The notes beneath the pieces were generated by a model. It did not search any database, was not told the DNA's origin, and saw only the letters and a program-made list of their open reading frames with translations. Both the position numbers and the translations under genes were made by a program. Below, piece by piece: positions 23,031 to 34,790 of a DNA stretch of 64,000 nt (the stretch's first letter is position 1; the number at the start of each line of letters is the position of its first letter). This DNA is from Staphylotrichum longicolle. Lineage: Eukaryota; Ascomycota; Sordariomycetes; Sordariales; Chaetomiaceae. Location of the stretch: NCBI GenBank assembly GCA_019096155.1, contig JAHCVI010000001.1:2976001-3040000 (forward strand), given 5' to 3'.

Positions 23031-24352
23031 GGCTGGCTAAGGATCCACTGAGAAGGGCACTGTAGATCTAAAGAACTGGGAATGTCGTTTCTTTTGTCTG
23101 CCTGGGATCGTTTGTTGCAAGGCATCAAAGACCGATCATCATGAACCCAATTGCGAGGCCCATGCTTGATCTCCTTTCCCTGAAGCCGAAGCCACTCTCC
23201 CACCGATCGACTCGGCAGAGGCAGATCTGGGGTAGGTATCATTCAGGCCACATCAGCCGAGCCGGTCGATCCTGGTCCTTGTCCGGGCCTGTTGCATCCG
23301 TGGTATCGGGATGAAGGCCCGGATGATTGTCAACCTTCCCCATTTGGCTGGATTCTCTTCAAAAGCTGGTACACAACAGTCGCGAACTCGCACTGAGAAC
23401 CCCAGTGATTGAGATCTCCCTCCCAAAAGGAATGAAAATGCTAACTGCGAACCTGAAAATGTGGCGGGCGCACACTGCAGTCTCGCGGTTTCATTGATGT
23501 CCCTTCAGGACCGTTTGTGAGATGGATAAATCTGGGTCATGCCGCCGAACGTTAGCTACAAACACCCCCTGACGTGTTTGGGGGGTTGTAATCTGGAGAT
23601 TCTTTGCCGCAGTCTAGTCACGGACTTCCACGAGGGTCTCAAGATTATCAAACCCGAGGTCACAAATCCAGTCCAAGCTCCCTTTCGAGGTCAAAGTTGA
23701 ATGACGGTCTCTTCCGTGGTTTGTATGGGTATCCCAGTGTGAATACGAGACCCTGATAATTACCGTTCGAAATACGGCACGAAAGTGGGGTGGAGTCGTC
23801 ATGGCAGGACCCCGAACAACGGAGGGTGCGGCATCTGATCTCGGGGGCAAACCCCAGGAACAGGAACATGGAAAAGTCGGACGGGCGAACCTAAGTCGCC
23901 AACATGTGTTCTGGGTGACTGCTCATCACTGGAAATTCGTGGAATCCGAGGAATGTCTGCGAAACATCGCCTCCAAAAGCCGCGCAGTCGTGATTAGAAC
24001 TGCTGCGCAACGTTGCCTTGAACTCTCCATTGCATCAAGGCGATCCCACTCATTACCTCTTTTGGCCACCTTCCGTGTGACTGCCATGCTGGGACATCGT
24101 ACTTTCCTTCCAGTTCACGTTGAAATCGGGCGAACAAATGCCGCCGGGAAGGAGCATGTTTCAATTGGATTTATACCAGCCAGATTCCGTCAACTACAAC
24201 CCAAACTTCACAACAACAACAAATTCACACACTTTGACTGGTCGTCTCTTTAGATCTCACACTCTTTTCAGCGAGCTGCGCCTATCGACCTGCATGGGAG
24301 TGGCGCAGAGAAACACATGCGACTTTGCGACATCGCACTCATTTAACACATC
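23031..24352. promoter_or_regulatory. divergent intergenic region between transporter and dehydratase
   Basis: 1.3 kb between the two ATGs. No other gene seen. A CAACAACAA tract near 24208-24220 is probably 5' UTR of the plus-strand dehydratase. The distance is long for a strictly shared promoter, so co-regulation is only a possibility. Confidence 0.45.
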
Positions 24353-25911
24353 ATGACCGTTTTACACGGGACAACGTCAACCAATGGGGTTGTTAACGGT
24401 GAGTGTGTCAAGCTCCTAAAAGAGAGTGAGAAACGAGGGGAACGAAAGAAAAATAATGTGCTGCAACGAGGTTGTGCTAACTGGGAATTAACTCCAGGTC
24501 TTCGCCAAGCAAACGGCTTCTTTGAAGACTATGGAATCTGGAAGGAGGCACCCGTGCTCATTGGCACTACCAAGTTTGAGCCACGGCCAGACGTTAAGAA
24601 TATTATGATCACAGGAGGAGCTGGCTTCATGTGTGTCCTCAAACCCGATCACGGCCCCCTTGACCAAGTGACTGATCAAATCTCAGAGCATGCTGGCTCG
24701 TCCGGCACCTCACACTCACCTATCCTCACGCCTACAACATTGTCTCGTTCGACAAGCTTGACTACTGCGCCTCCCTCAACAACACCCGGGTGCTCAACGA
24801 CAAGCGCAATTTTACCTTCTACCAGGGCGATGTGACCAACCCGTCTGAGGTGGTCGACTGCCTTGAGCGGTACAACATCGACACCATCTTCCACTTCGCA
24901 GCGCAGTCGCATGTTGACCTGAGCTTTGGCAACTCGTACAGTTTCACGCACACCAACGTGTACGGCACGCATGTGCTGCTCGAGAGCGCGAAAAAAGTGG
25001 GCATCAAGCGCTTCATCCATGTCTCCACCGACGAGGTCTACGGCGAGGTTAAGGACGGCGACGACGACCTGTTGGAGAGCAGCATCCTAGCGCCCACTAA
25101 CCCGTACGCCGCCAGCAAGGCTGCGGCAGAGATGCTCGTCCACTCATACCAAAAGAGCTTCAAGTTACCCGCCATTATCGTGCGCAGCAACAACGTCTAC
25201 GGGCCACACCAATACCCCGAGAGTAAGCCTCTCCCCCACCCCAACCTCCCTTGATCTCACTAATGCCCTATCACAGAAATCATCCCCAAATTCACCTGTC
25301 TCCTCGCCCGCTCCCAACCTGTTGTCCTCCACGGCGATGGCTCCCCGACTCGGCGCTATTTATACGCGGGTGACGCCGCCGACGCCTTTGACACGATCCT
25401 CCACCGCGGGCAGCCGGGGCAAATCTACAATGTCGGCTCTCAGGACGAGATTAGCAATTTCGCTCTTTGCAAGCTGCTCATCGCCGAAATGGCCATTCCC
25501 CTTTCATCCTCCTCCTCTTCTTCTCTGGCAGATGAAGATCTCACGCGGTGGATCAAATACACGAACGACAGGCCGTTCAACGATCACCGGTATGCGGTGG
25601 ACGCGACCAAGCTGCGAAGCTTGGGGTGGGAGCAGCGCACTGGGTTTGCGGAGGGTTTGCGGCAGACGGTGGCGTGGTACCGGCAGTTCGGGGAGAGGTG
25701 GTGGGGGGACATTACCAAGGTGTTGACGCCGTTTCCGACAGTCGCAGAGGGCGGGGAGGTGGTGTCGGACCATGAGCCCATCTCGGACTATCCGGTTGTT
25801 GGGGGTAAAGTGGTGGCTAAGGGGGCTGGGGAGGTGAATGTGGCAGTTAACGGGGACGTTAAGGGGAGTGTGAACGGGCACGTGAATGGGTTGGTGAGAG
25901 GGGAGAGATGA
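24353..25911 (+). CDS. UDP-glucose 4,6-dehydratase (UDP-rhamnose / deoxysugar pathway)
   Basis: Four exons: 24353-24398, 24498-24630, 24687-25222 and 25277-25911, giving 449 aa. It is a short-chain dehydrogenase with the NAD-binding GGAGFIA motif (split by intron 2), the STDEVYGE segment and the catalytic YAASK of an extended SDR. It is close to the dTDP/UDP-glucose 4,6-dehydratases that make UDP-4-keto-6-deoxyglucose, the first step to UDP-rhamnose in fungi. The reductase/epimerase partner is not in the window. The C-terminal 60 residues are fungal-specific, with repeated V-N-G units. The V-N-G pattern continues past the stop in another frame (MNGLVDGLVNLKV, 25908-25949), so the true end may be frameshifted. 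Neighbour: a divergent SLC35-type carrier. Confidence 0.9.
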
Positions 25912-28900
25912 ACGGACTCGTGGACGGGCTGGTGAATCTGAAGGTCTAGGGCACTGCATTGGGCGATGGGAGACAGGGCGTTTGTGAGTCTGGGACATTT
26001 GATGGGGCTGCGAAGCAAGATGCTGGGACATCTTGAGCTCTGGGACTGGGTCGGAGGATTTGCTTGTGGTCATGGATTTCCGTAGATAGTACCTGGTGAC
26101 AACCCCCTCGAAGGACACTCTAGCATTAGTTAGCACGGAGAAAAACCTGATATCTGCGCGAGGGTGCAGCCGAGTGGGCGGACCGTCGTCCTGGGTCAAG
26201 GGAGACACGCCGGGATCACAGCGTGGCTCGTCTTGTCTGTCGATCGCCGTTTGATGGTTGATGGGGTCCGATCAGTGGTAGTGATTCGGCGGGGACGAGG
26301 CCAATATTTGGCCAGACACTTCCATGTGATGGCCCGAGACTTGCATTTCCTCCGACACCGTGCATTTGCGCCGCCGATATCACCTGGAGGGTCAGGGTCG
26401 ATTCGGGAATGGTGGAGTCGCTAAGAAGCGAAGTCCAGGGGCCGGAGTCCACGCTGCTGGGTCTGGATGCTCCGCGAGCTCGGGTAAGGGGCCTGGGGGT
26501 GTGCCCTCCTTGGCTGGAGCTGAAAAGCACGTTCTTGTTTGATCGAACGAGCCGATGGCTTCTGGAACATTGCTGTGGAGAGAGGCGTGGTTCAATGTCA
26601 CCCACCCCCCGGCCAAAAGAAGAGAGGAACGCCCAAATGGGACTTGAGGCGTTACTATGCCATTATTACACAGTACCTAGGTTCTTAACAGGAGGCTAGA
26701 TCTTATTTGGAGAAAAGATATTGAACGAAAGTTGTAGAGAAGAGAGGAAGCGAAGATTGACATGAAGATGAAGGGGAAGAGGAGGAGAGAAGAGCAGGAC
26801 GGGGATGAGGAAGAAAAAGTTATCCAGACGGTTGATTCCATTTTGCTCTTGTTTCATGAAGGTACTCGGGCTTTCTCAGTCCCTTGTCACAATTTGAACT
26901 GTACGTCGTTTTCTATTTGGAAAGGCCACACCTCACCAGGTAAGCTCCCTGTCTGCAGGCTCACTCGCGTTTTATCCGTTTTTCTTTCCAGCAGCTCCTT
27001 CTTCCGAGACGGATTGGTGCAGTGTGTGGCCGTGGTCGGTGAAGATCGAGACTGGGGCCGGAACTACACATCGTTGCATCCGCTTGCACACCGGACACCA
27101 CGTACGCTGTCCTGCAGGTCCACATCGCCCACAGGGCGCAGAAAAACAGCGATTGGGGAACCGGGCTGACCCAGGCTCACTTCCGGGTCCTTTGCGTCCC
27201 AGGACCGTGGGAAGGGTAAAGTTTGTGATGGGGCGGGTTGTTTGTCGTGGCAGCCTCCAGTTGGACCACTGCGGCAGTTCCGCTCTGCGGTCCCCTGCCA
27301 AATTCCCCGTCGGAACCAAGCTTGACGTGAATTGGCACAGTGGTTGCACGGTCCAACCTGTCGGGTCGGCACCGTCTGGCTGGTTGGGAACGTTAAGGCC
27401 CAGGTAATTATCCGATGGGGGGGCAGAGGTGTGCTGTTTCCCATCGCTCGGGTTTTGAGCTTCTTTTGGGATGTGATGCTCGCTCCCGTCGCGACGAGAC
27501 GCCCCCGATCCGGCAAAGGCGAATGGAAGGGCTTGTTCAACCTTGCCCTTGCTCTTTGCCCTTGCACCATGACCGGCGCTGATGCTGTTTTTAGCTGATT
27601 GCAACGCACGCCGTTGAGATATTGCCCCGCTTCCTGAGCGATAGACCGCAAGCCACGCAGCCGATGTCTCAATTGGGGACTCGCTCGCCATTGCAGTCGG
27701 TTGTTGCTTCATCTGTGGTGTACTTCGTACTTTGTACATTCCGCGGGGACTTGACGTCGAAACATGGCTGGCACAAGTCATGGCATGGCCCGGCTCCTTT
27801 GTGTGGCCTGCATTTACCAAGTCTCCAGACGGCAGGTAACCCAGAAGGGTCCCTGATCCATCAGATTACACAGTCCCTTAGACTCCAGCATCCGGTCGGG
27901 TCAGTGCTTCGACGGGGAGTTCGGCTCTGTATCCCTGCACACCCGTCCGCGCTGGCAAGGGGGCCCCGCGGAACCTGGGCCAAACTGCCCCGTGTTTCCC
28001 ACAGCAACCTATCGGCGCTAGAGTCTCATCGAGCCCAGGTCCGAGGGATTGGGTGAGGTACGACCGATGGATCTTTAGTTATGCCTAAACGATGCACGAT
28101 GCTCGCCTCGACCGCATTGATGCTGGTTTCCTCAACAACACAGCGGCGGGCCGTAACGTGATGCGCCCGCAGCTGACACGAATGCAAGACCAGACGACCA
28201 GACGACGCCGTATTCTCCGCCGTACATCCTACTGGGAGGTGTTTGTTCAGGGTCGCGGCTGGGAGGCAGGGAGAACCCAGCTAGCGCCTTCCGCAGGCTG
28301 TCAGGTACCTGGGTTGTGGGGCTCGATAGCGGGCAGAGCAGGGGACCTCAGTGGCACCGCCGCCGGCGCCGGGTCCTGCGCGGTGTCGCTGCAAGTCGTT
28401 AGTCTGGAGGGCCGTCCGCTATTAATTGCGCGCCGAGCCAGATCTTCCCGTTGCCGTCGTGCCCCCGACTCCGCCCGCCCACGTCTTTAATCCGTCTGCG
28501 TCTCCAGCTGCGCCTGCGCCCGCCTCCACCTTTCCATCTTCTGTTTCGACAGGCATTGGGGGAGTGACGGGGCCGGACGTCGAGATTCAGCAACACCTGC
28601 CTCGGACGGTAGCGATTCGCGGAGCGGCTCCGTGCCTCTCTCCCCGGCAGGCCCGTCCCCAGGGCAGCTTGCGATTCTCAAATTAAATTCGGATTTGGCC
28701 ACGACGAATATCCGCCCCCTGACCCCGACCTCGAATTGGCCTCGACTCCGACTCCAACTTCAGAATCAGAGCGCGCTTCTGGTCCGCGGCCAGATCCCTT
28801 CCTTCAGACTTCGCCATTGAGCAGTCGTCCCGCATGCATCACCGTCGCTAGCCGGCCTCACCCTTGGCGGACAATCTAATGGGGAAGCGGCGGCGCAGAG

Positions 28901-28944
28901 CAGTCAATCCGAGAGTCACAGGACGTCCATCGACATAGGAAGCA
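25912..28944. other. 3-kb gene-poor interval
   Basis: No recognised gene. It holds the 3' UTR of the dehydratase and the promoter of the methyltransferase. A 282-codon minus-strand frame (26972-27820) is open but unlike any protein I know. Proline/serine-rich frames at 28500-28800 could be leader sequence or an unrecognised 5' exon of the methyltransferase gene. Confidence 0.45.
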
Positions 28945-30362
28945 ATGAGTTCGGGGCAAGCGGGGAGCTACAGCGGAACACAGGATATGCACTGGGAGGA
29001 ATCTCCATCAACACGGCAGCTTCGACAACCATTAGACGTCACAGACCCTTACACCCAGACGCCAGCAGCCGACCCAATCGAGATCGAGGGCAGCTTTCTG
29101 TCTCCCGAAGTCCGCGCATTGCTTGAAGAGGGTACCGAGGCGATCGGGCTGGAGGTGGACGAGGACGGCGACGACGAGGCGGACGAGGCGGACGAGGAGG
29201 AAGGACAAGCCGGGTCGGTCTACGCTATGAGCATGTATCCCGGCGTCCAGCCTGGGTATCAGGTTGAACATCCATACGAGAATGGCCAGGACTCTGCTAC
29301 AATGTGCGTTGCTCAAGCCGTGCCCACGTCGAGACAGGAGGGTGCTAACAGAAGCCACAGTGACTCTGCCCGAACATTATACGCCGAGGATTTCGATTTT
29401 GTGGTGGAACATGGCCGGCAATACTGCGGCGACTACTTTCTGCCCATCGATCAGACGGAGCAGACACGGCAATATGTCATCCACCAAGTCTACCTCAAGC
29501 TCCTCGACCTGGAGCTAACGACGGTGCCGCTGGAGACCCCGCGCTACATCCTCGACATAGGGACCGGCATAGGTGAGTGGGCGATCGGCATGGCCGAGAA
29601 GTACCCGCAATGCGAGGTGTTCGGCACCGACATCGCGCCCATCCAGCCAAGGTCCCCTTCAACATCGAGTTCCACATTGAGAATGCCGAAGACGAGTGGA
29701 TCCGTCCGGCCGACACGGTCGACCTAGTGCACATCCGCAACATGGAGGGCGCCTTCTCCGACTGGCCCTTTCTACAACCAAGCCTACGCCTGCATAAAAC
29801 CGGGCGGTGGATCGAGGTGATCGACTGGGAGGACTTCTTCGCCGACTGCAACTACCTGACCTTCTTCCCGGAAAACTCAGCGCCGCACGTGCTGATCAAG
29901 GCGGTGCTCGAGGCCGCCGAGGTGGCGGGCAAGCCGCGGGACTCGCGGCACCTCGACAAGAGCCTGCTCATCGACGCGGGCTTCGTCGACATCCAGGAGA
30001 CGGTGCACGACCTGGGCATCGGGTCGCGCGAGAATCCCAGCTACGGCAAGTTCTGGCTGTTCGCGATCGTCACGGGCTTTGAGGCTACCTGCCTGCGCCT
30101 GCTGACAAAGTACCTCGGCTGGGACGCGCAGGAGGTGCGCGATCTGTGCGACAAGGTCGCCCACGAGACCAAGAGGGTCGCCGAGGACCCCACGAGGGTA
30201 GAACCGTTCGTTGTGAAGCTGCGGGTGGTCGTGGGCAGGAAACCTACCGTGCCAGGCCAGTGGACGGCGCGGACGCTCGGGGAGAATGGGGAGATCAAGG
30301 AGCACAGCGGCGACGAGAGCACCATTGGGGAACGGACGATACAGTCTGAGGAGACGGCGTGA
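28945..30362 (+). CDS. LaeA-like SAM-dependent methyltransferase, single frameshift
   Basis: Exon 1 is 28945-29303 and exon 2 is 29361-30362. The 57-nt intron (GTGCGT, branch GCTAAC, CACAG) is a multiple of three and has no stop. The acidic N-terminal region is followed by the class I methyltransferase core: motif I LDIGTGIGEWAI, then FGTDIAPIQP, then VDLVHIRNMEGAFSDWP and WIEVIDWEDFF. This is the LaeA/UMTA-like family, whose members regulate secondary metabolism or development or modify small molecules. At 29641-29652 the frame shifts right after APIQP; one extra base in the CC run would restore a 453-aa protein. No secondary-metabolite genes are adjacent, so it is not assigned to LaeA itself. 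Confidence 0.82.
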
Positions 30363-31015
30363 AATACCTAACATAGGAATGCGCCTGAGGGAGGCCACGC
30401 ACTACAGCTGGCCTGCCGCTGCCAGCTGAGATGATGTGCAGACGAGAGGATATATGGGGTCGGAAAGAGGATGATGGGGTTAACATACATGGCCCCCTTT
30501 TTGGCTATGTTTCTTTTCTTTTGGATACCTTTGCTGTAGATACCCGTTTTGGCTCTTCTGTGTATATACCTAGCTTACCTCTCGGGCTGCATAACTGGAC
30601 CACTGGCATTGGCTGTTGGTAACGATAGTGAACGGTTTTGAGTTCAAAGTTCAAGTTTGGCCAATGGCAATCACTTTGAGACAGGCAGCAGTGATGAGCC
30701 AGGGCTTGGGGATGTTGATATTGGAACTGGAATGCCGCCCAATCAGGGGTTGTCTTCAGGGGTTACGCTTGCTGTGGGGAGCTTCCGGGATGACGCACTG
30801 ACATGGAGCTGCCGCCTTCCTGCCTGCCGTTGAGCTCCCACATCCACCATCTGAACCACAACATCAGAGCATCAAGGTTAGGTACCGACCTGCCCAAGGT
30901 GCTGTACCTTGCACAGAACCAACCCACCTTTGCACCCGACACCCGACTTCAGACAACGGCCTTATTATAGCGCGTTCCCCCACCATGCGCAGCGCCTGAA
31001 ACCACACTCTGCACA
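30363..31015 (+). other. intergenic region, promoter side of VPS18
   Basis: 653 bases without a gene: 3' UTR of the methyltransferase and upstream region of VPS18. It contains TAGGTACC and CTGTACC motifs near 30879-30908. Confidence 0.5.
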
Positions 31016-34000
31016 ATGGCAATGGCGCTCGATCCGTCCAGTGGGCTCGCGGCAGCAGATGCCGTCGCCGACGCCGACGCTGCCCTGCCCATCTTCGAGA
31101 TCCAGCCTGTCCAGCTCGTCGCCGCCGACTTTGTCGCAGGCCAGGCTGCCAACAACGTCCTGGTCATCGCCCTCCTGAGCGGCCGCATCCTGCGCATCGA
31201 CCTCAACAAACCCGAGGACATTGATGGTAAGACAACCACCCACCACCACCACTTCTTCCGTTCCTTTTCCTTCCCCCCCCTCTCTTCCTCTCCCGCCCTC
31301 ACAAATCACCTTACTTACCCATCTTCCCCAATGGAACAGACATCGACCTCCCCAAAAAGACCTCCGAAACCGGCGTCATCCGCCGCATGTTCCTCGACCC
31401 CACCGCCTCGCACCTCCTCATCTGCACCACCCTCGGCGAGAACTACTACCTGCACTCGCAGTCGCGCCAGCCGCGGCCCCTCGCGCGCCTGCGCGGCGTC
31501 GTCATCGAGTCGGTCGCGTGGAGCCCGGCCCTGCCCACCTCGTCCACGCGCGAGATCCTGCTCGGCGCCGCCGACGGCAACGTGTACGAGGCCTACATCG
31601 AGACGTCGACCGAGTTCTACCGCAAGGAGGATAAATATGTGAAGCTGCTGCACAAGATGCCCGAGGGGCCGGTCAGCGGGTTGTGGGTGGACTGTTTGCC
31701 TGCGTCGACGGGGTCTGGGTCCGGGACGGGGACGGGGACGGGGAGACATCAGGAGGCCGGGGGCGGCGGGCTGAGGAGGGTGGTGGTGGCTACGCCGGGG
31801 CGGCTGGTGCATTTAGTCGGCAAGGTGGGCAGGGGCCACGACGGGAGCGGGTCCATCTACTCGAAGCTGTTTGAGGGGGAACAGCCCGTGGTGCACGAGC
31901 TGAGCCGGGCTTCGGCGTCGGCCGCGTCCATGCTGGTGGTCTCGCCGGACGGGGAGGAGGCGCAGCAGCAGCAGCGGTTTGGGCACCATGAAGAAAAGGG
32001 GGCGGAGAGGGCGTTTGCGTGGTTGTCGGCGCATGGCGTGTTTCATGGGAAACTGCTGGCTGACGGGACTGGGGTGGAACTGGGGAACAGGGTTTTTGGG
32101 GAGGCGAAGCTGTTGCCGCGGGCGCAGTTGGCGAGTCCCGAGGGGCCGGGGAGGAGGCAGGTGTCGACCGAGTACATCGACGCGATTGCGCTCACGCAGT
32201 GGCATATTATTAGTCTAGTTGGCACGCGGGTCGTGGTGGCCAACCGGCTGACCGGGTCGATCGTCTATGACCAGACCATCCTGGAGCCGGGGGAGAAAGC
32301 GGTCGGACTGTGCGTGGATCTTCAGAAGAACACCTTTTGGCTGTTCACGCCGCAGGAGATACTTGAGATTGTCCCGCGCGACGAGGACAGGGACATTTGG
32401 AAGATCATGCTGCAGATGCAGCAGTTCGATGCCGCCCTGCAGTACGCTCACACGCCGGCGCAGAGGGACGCCGTTGCAATTGCGTCGGGAGACCACCTTG
32501 TCAGCAAGGGGCAGTTCGGCGAGGCGGCGATTGTCTATGGCAGGAGCAGCAAGCCGTTTGAGGAGGTGGCGCTCACTTTCATCGACAACGACCAGCCAGA
32601 CGCCCTCCGCAAGTATCTCTTGACGAAGCTGAGCTCGTACAAGAAGTCGTCGATTATGCAGCGGGTCATGATCGCGGCGTGGCTGGTTGAGGTCTTTATG
32701 GCGAAGCTCAACTCGCTGGACGACACCATTGTCACCGGGGCGGAGCTGTCCGACACGCTGAATCCGACGCAGACTAGAGAACAACTAGACGCCGTCCGAG
32801 CCGAGTTTCAGGACTTTGTAAACAAGCACAAGTCGGACCTGGACCGGAAAACCGTCTACGATATCATCAGCAGCCACGGCCGGGAAGACGAACTCCTCTA
32901 CTACGCCAACGCCGTGAACGACTACAACTACGTCCTCTCGTACTGGGTGCAACGCGAGCGGTGGTCTGACGCCCTGAAGGTGCTCAAGAGACAGACGGAT
33001 GCCGAGGTGTTCTACCGATACAGCAGCGTGCTCATGACGCACGCCGCGCGGCAGTTGGTCGAGGTCTTGATGCGCCAGAGCAATCTCAACCCGCGGAACC
33101 TCATCCCTGCGATGCTCGAGTACGACCGAAACTACAAGGGGCCTCTCGCCCAAAACCAAGCCATCCGCTACCTTCAGCACGTCGTCAACCAACTCAGCTC
33201 GACCGACTCGGCGGTCCACAACACCCTCGTCTCCATCTACGCCTCGCACCCCTCCAAAGACGAATCCGCCCTCCTCTCTTACCTCGAATCTCAAGGCGAC
33301 GAGCCCAAATTCGACCCGGACTTTGCGCTTCGCCTCTGCATCCAAAACCGCCGCGTGCTGTCCTGCGCCCGCATCTACACGAGCATGGGGCAGTACGTGC
33401 AGGCCGTCGACCTGGCTCTCTCCCACGACGAGGTCGAGCTGGCGTCCATTATCGCCGACCGGCCCATGTCGAACCCACCGTTGCGCAAGAAACTCTGGCT
33501 CGCAGTCGCCAAGAAGGTCATCTCACAGCAGTCGGGCGGCATCAAGACGGCCATCGAGTTCCTCAAGCGGTGCGAGCTCCTCAAGATCGAAGACCTCATC
33601 CCCTTTTTCCCGGACTTTATCGTCATCGACGACTTCAAGGAGGAGATCTGCGCCGCGCTCGAGGACTACAGCCGCAACATTGACGGGCTGCGGCGCGAGA
33701 TGGACGAGTCCAGCCAGACGGCGGCCAACATCAAGGTCGACATCGCCGCGCTGGACCGGCGGTACGCGATCGTCGAACCGGGGGAGAAGTGCTACGCGTG
33801 CGGTCTGCCGCTGCTCAGCAGGCAGTTCTTTGTGTTTCCGTGCCAGCACGCGTTCCACTCGGACTGCCTGGGCCGGCGGGTGCTGGAGCAGAGCGGGACG
33901 GCCAAGGCGAAGAGGATCAGGGAGTGTCAGGTGCAGATCAGCAAGGGGTTGGTTGGCGGGGAGAAGAGGGAGGCCATGATTGCCGAGTTGGACGCGTTGG

Positions 34001-34155
34001 TTGCTTCGGCGTGGTAAGTTTTTTGCCTCTCTGCTGAGGGAGGATGTGTGATGCTGACAAGGGATTGCAGTATTTTGTGCAGCGATTATGCGATCCGGAG
34101 GATCAACGAGCCGTTTGTCAAGGAAGGGGAGGATACGGAGGAGTGGGCGCTCTAG
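31016..34155 (+). CDS. VPS18: VPS18/PEP3, HOPS-CORVET core subunit
   Basis: Three exons, 31016-31226, 31340-34013 and 34071-34155, giving 989 aa. It is a vacuolar/endosomal tethering protein common to HOPS and CORVET. The N-terminal half is the Pep3/Vps18 beta-propeller (RRMFLDPTASHLLICTTLGENYYLHS; LFTPQEILEIVPRDEDRDIWKIML). It is followed by the clathrin-heavy-chain-like alpha solenoid and a C-terminal RING-H2 beginning near residue 887 with CYACGLPLL and PCQHAFHSDCL. The second zinc pair, Cys962 and Cys965, comes from the 28-codon last exon, and the intron splits the Cys962 codon, so without splicing the RING is lost. A Gly/Ser/Thr-rich insertion sits near residue 210. It is convergent with a V-ATPase proteolipid gene 179 bases away. 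Confidence 0.96.
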
Positions 34156-34334
34156 GGTTGCATGAATGTACAGTACATTGGCCCAACGGACGGGGGTTGT
34201 GTGAGAAGGAGCTGATACCCAATACACACGAGTCATGCTGAACCGCAAGACGCACCATGACCAGCACATACCCAAGAAAGAAGCCTTGACCTCGCCCTCT
34301 GACCTCTCCACCGCTTACCTTTCTTTGCCTGGTG

Positions 34335-34741
34335 CTAATACGGGCACGCGGTGACGCCCATGGTCGACCGGGTCAGCATCAGGATGGACACGATGACACC
34401 ATACAAACCAAGCACCTCGGCGAAGATGAGGATCAGCACCATGCCGACGTACAACCGCGGCTGCTGCGTGCTGGCGCGGACTGTATCGCATGATATCAGT
34501 AATCCGCTCTCCTTTCCTCGAGATTATTTTCGGAACCCAGTCTCACCACCCCTCAGACACAACGAACGGTAGGTATAGGGCTGAAAAGGGGCGGGAAAAG
34601 GAAACCCAACCCACCCAACACATCCAACACAACCCAACACAGCCAGGATACGACACTTGATAAGAGGTAGGAGTTAAAAAGGAGAGTACAGGTGCCTGCG
34701 TATGGTACAGTGAGGCTTCCAGAAAAAAGGAAAAAAAAAAG

Positions 34742-34790
<49 letters not shown>

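Noticed and set aside
28945..30362. assignment as the global regulator LaeA
   Set aside because: Motifs place it in the LaeA-like methyltransferase superfamily only; many paralogues share these motifs and no discriminating feature was seen.
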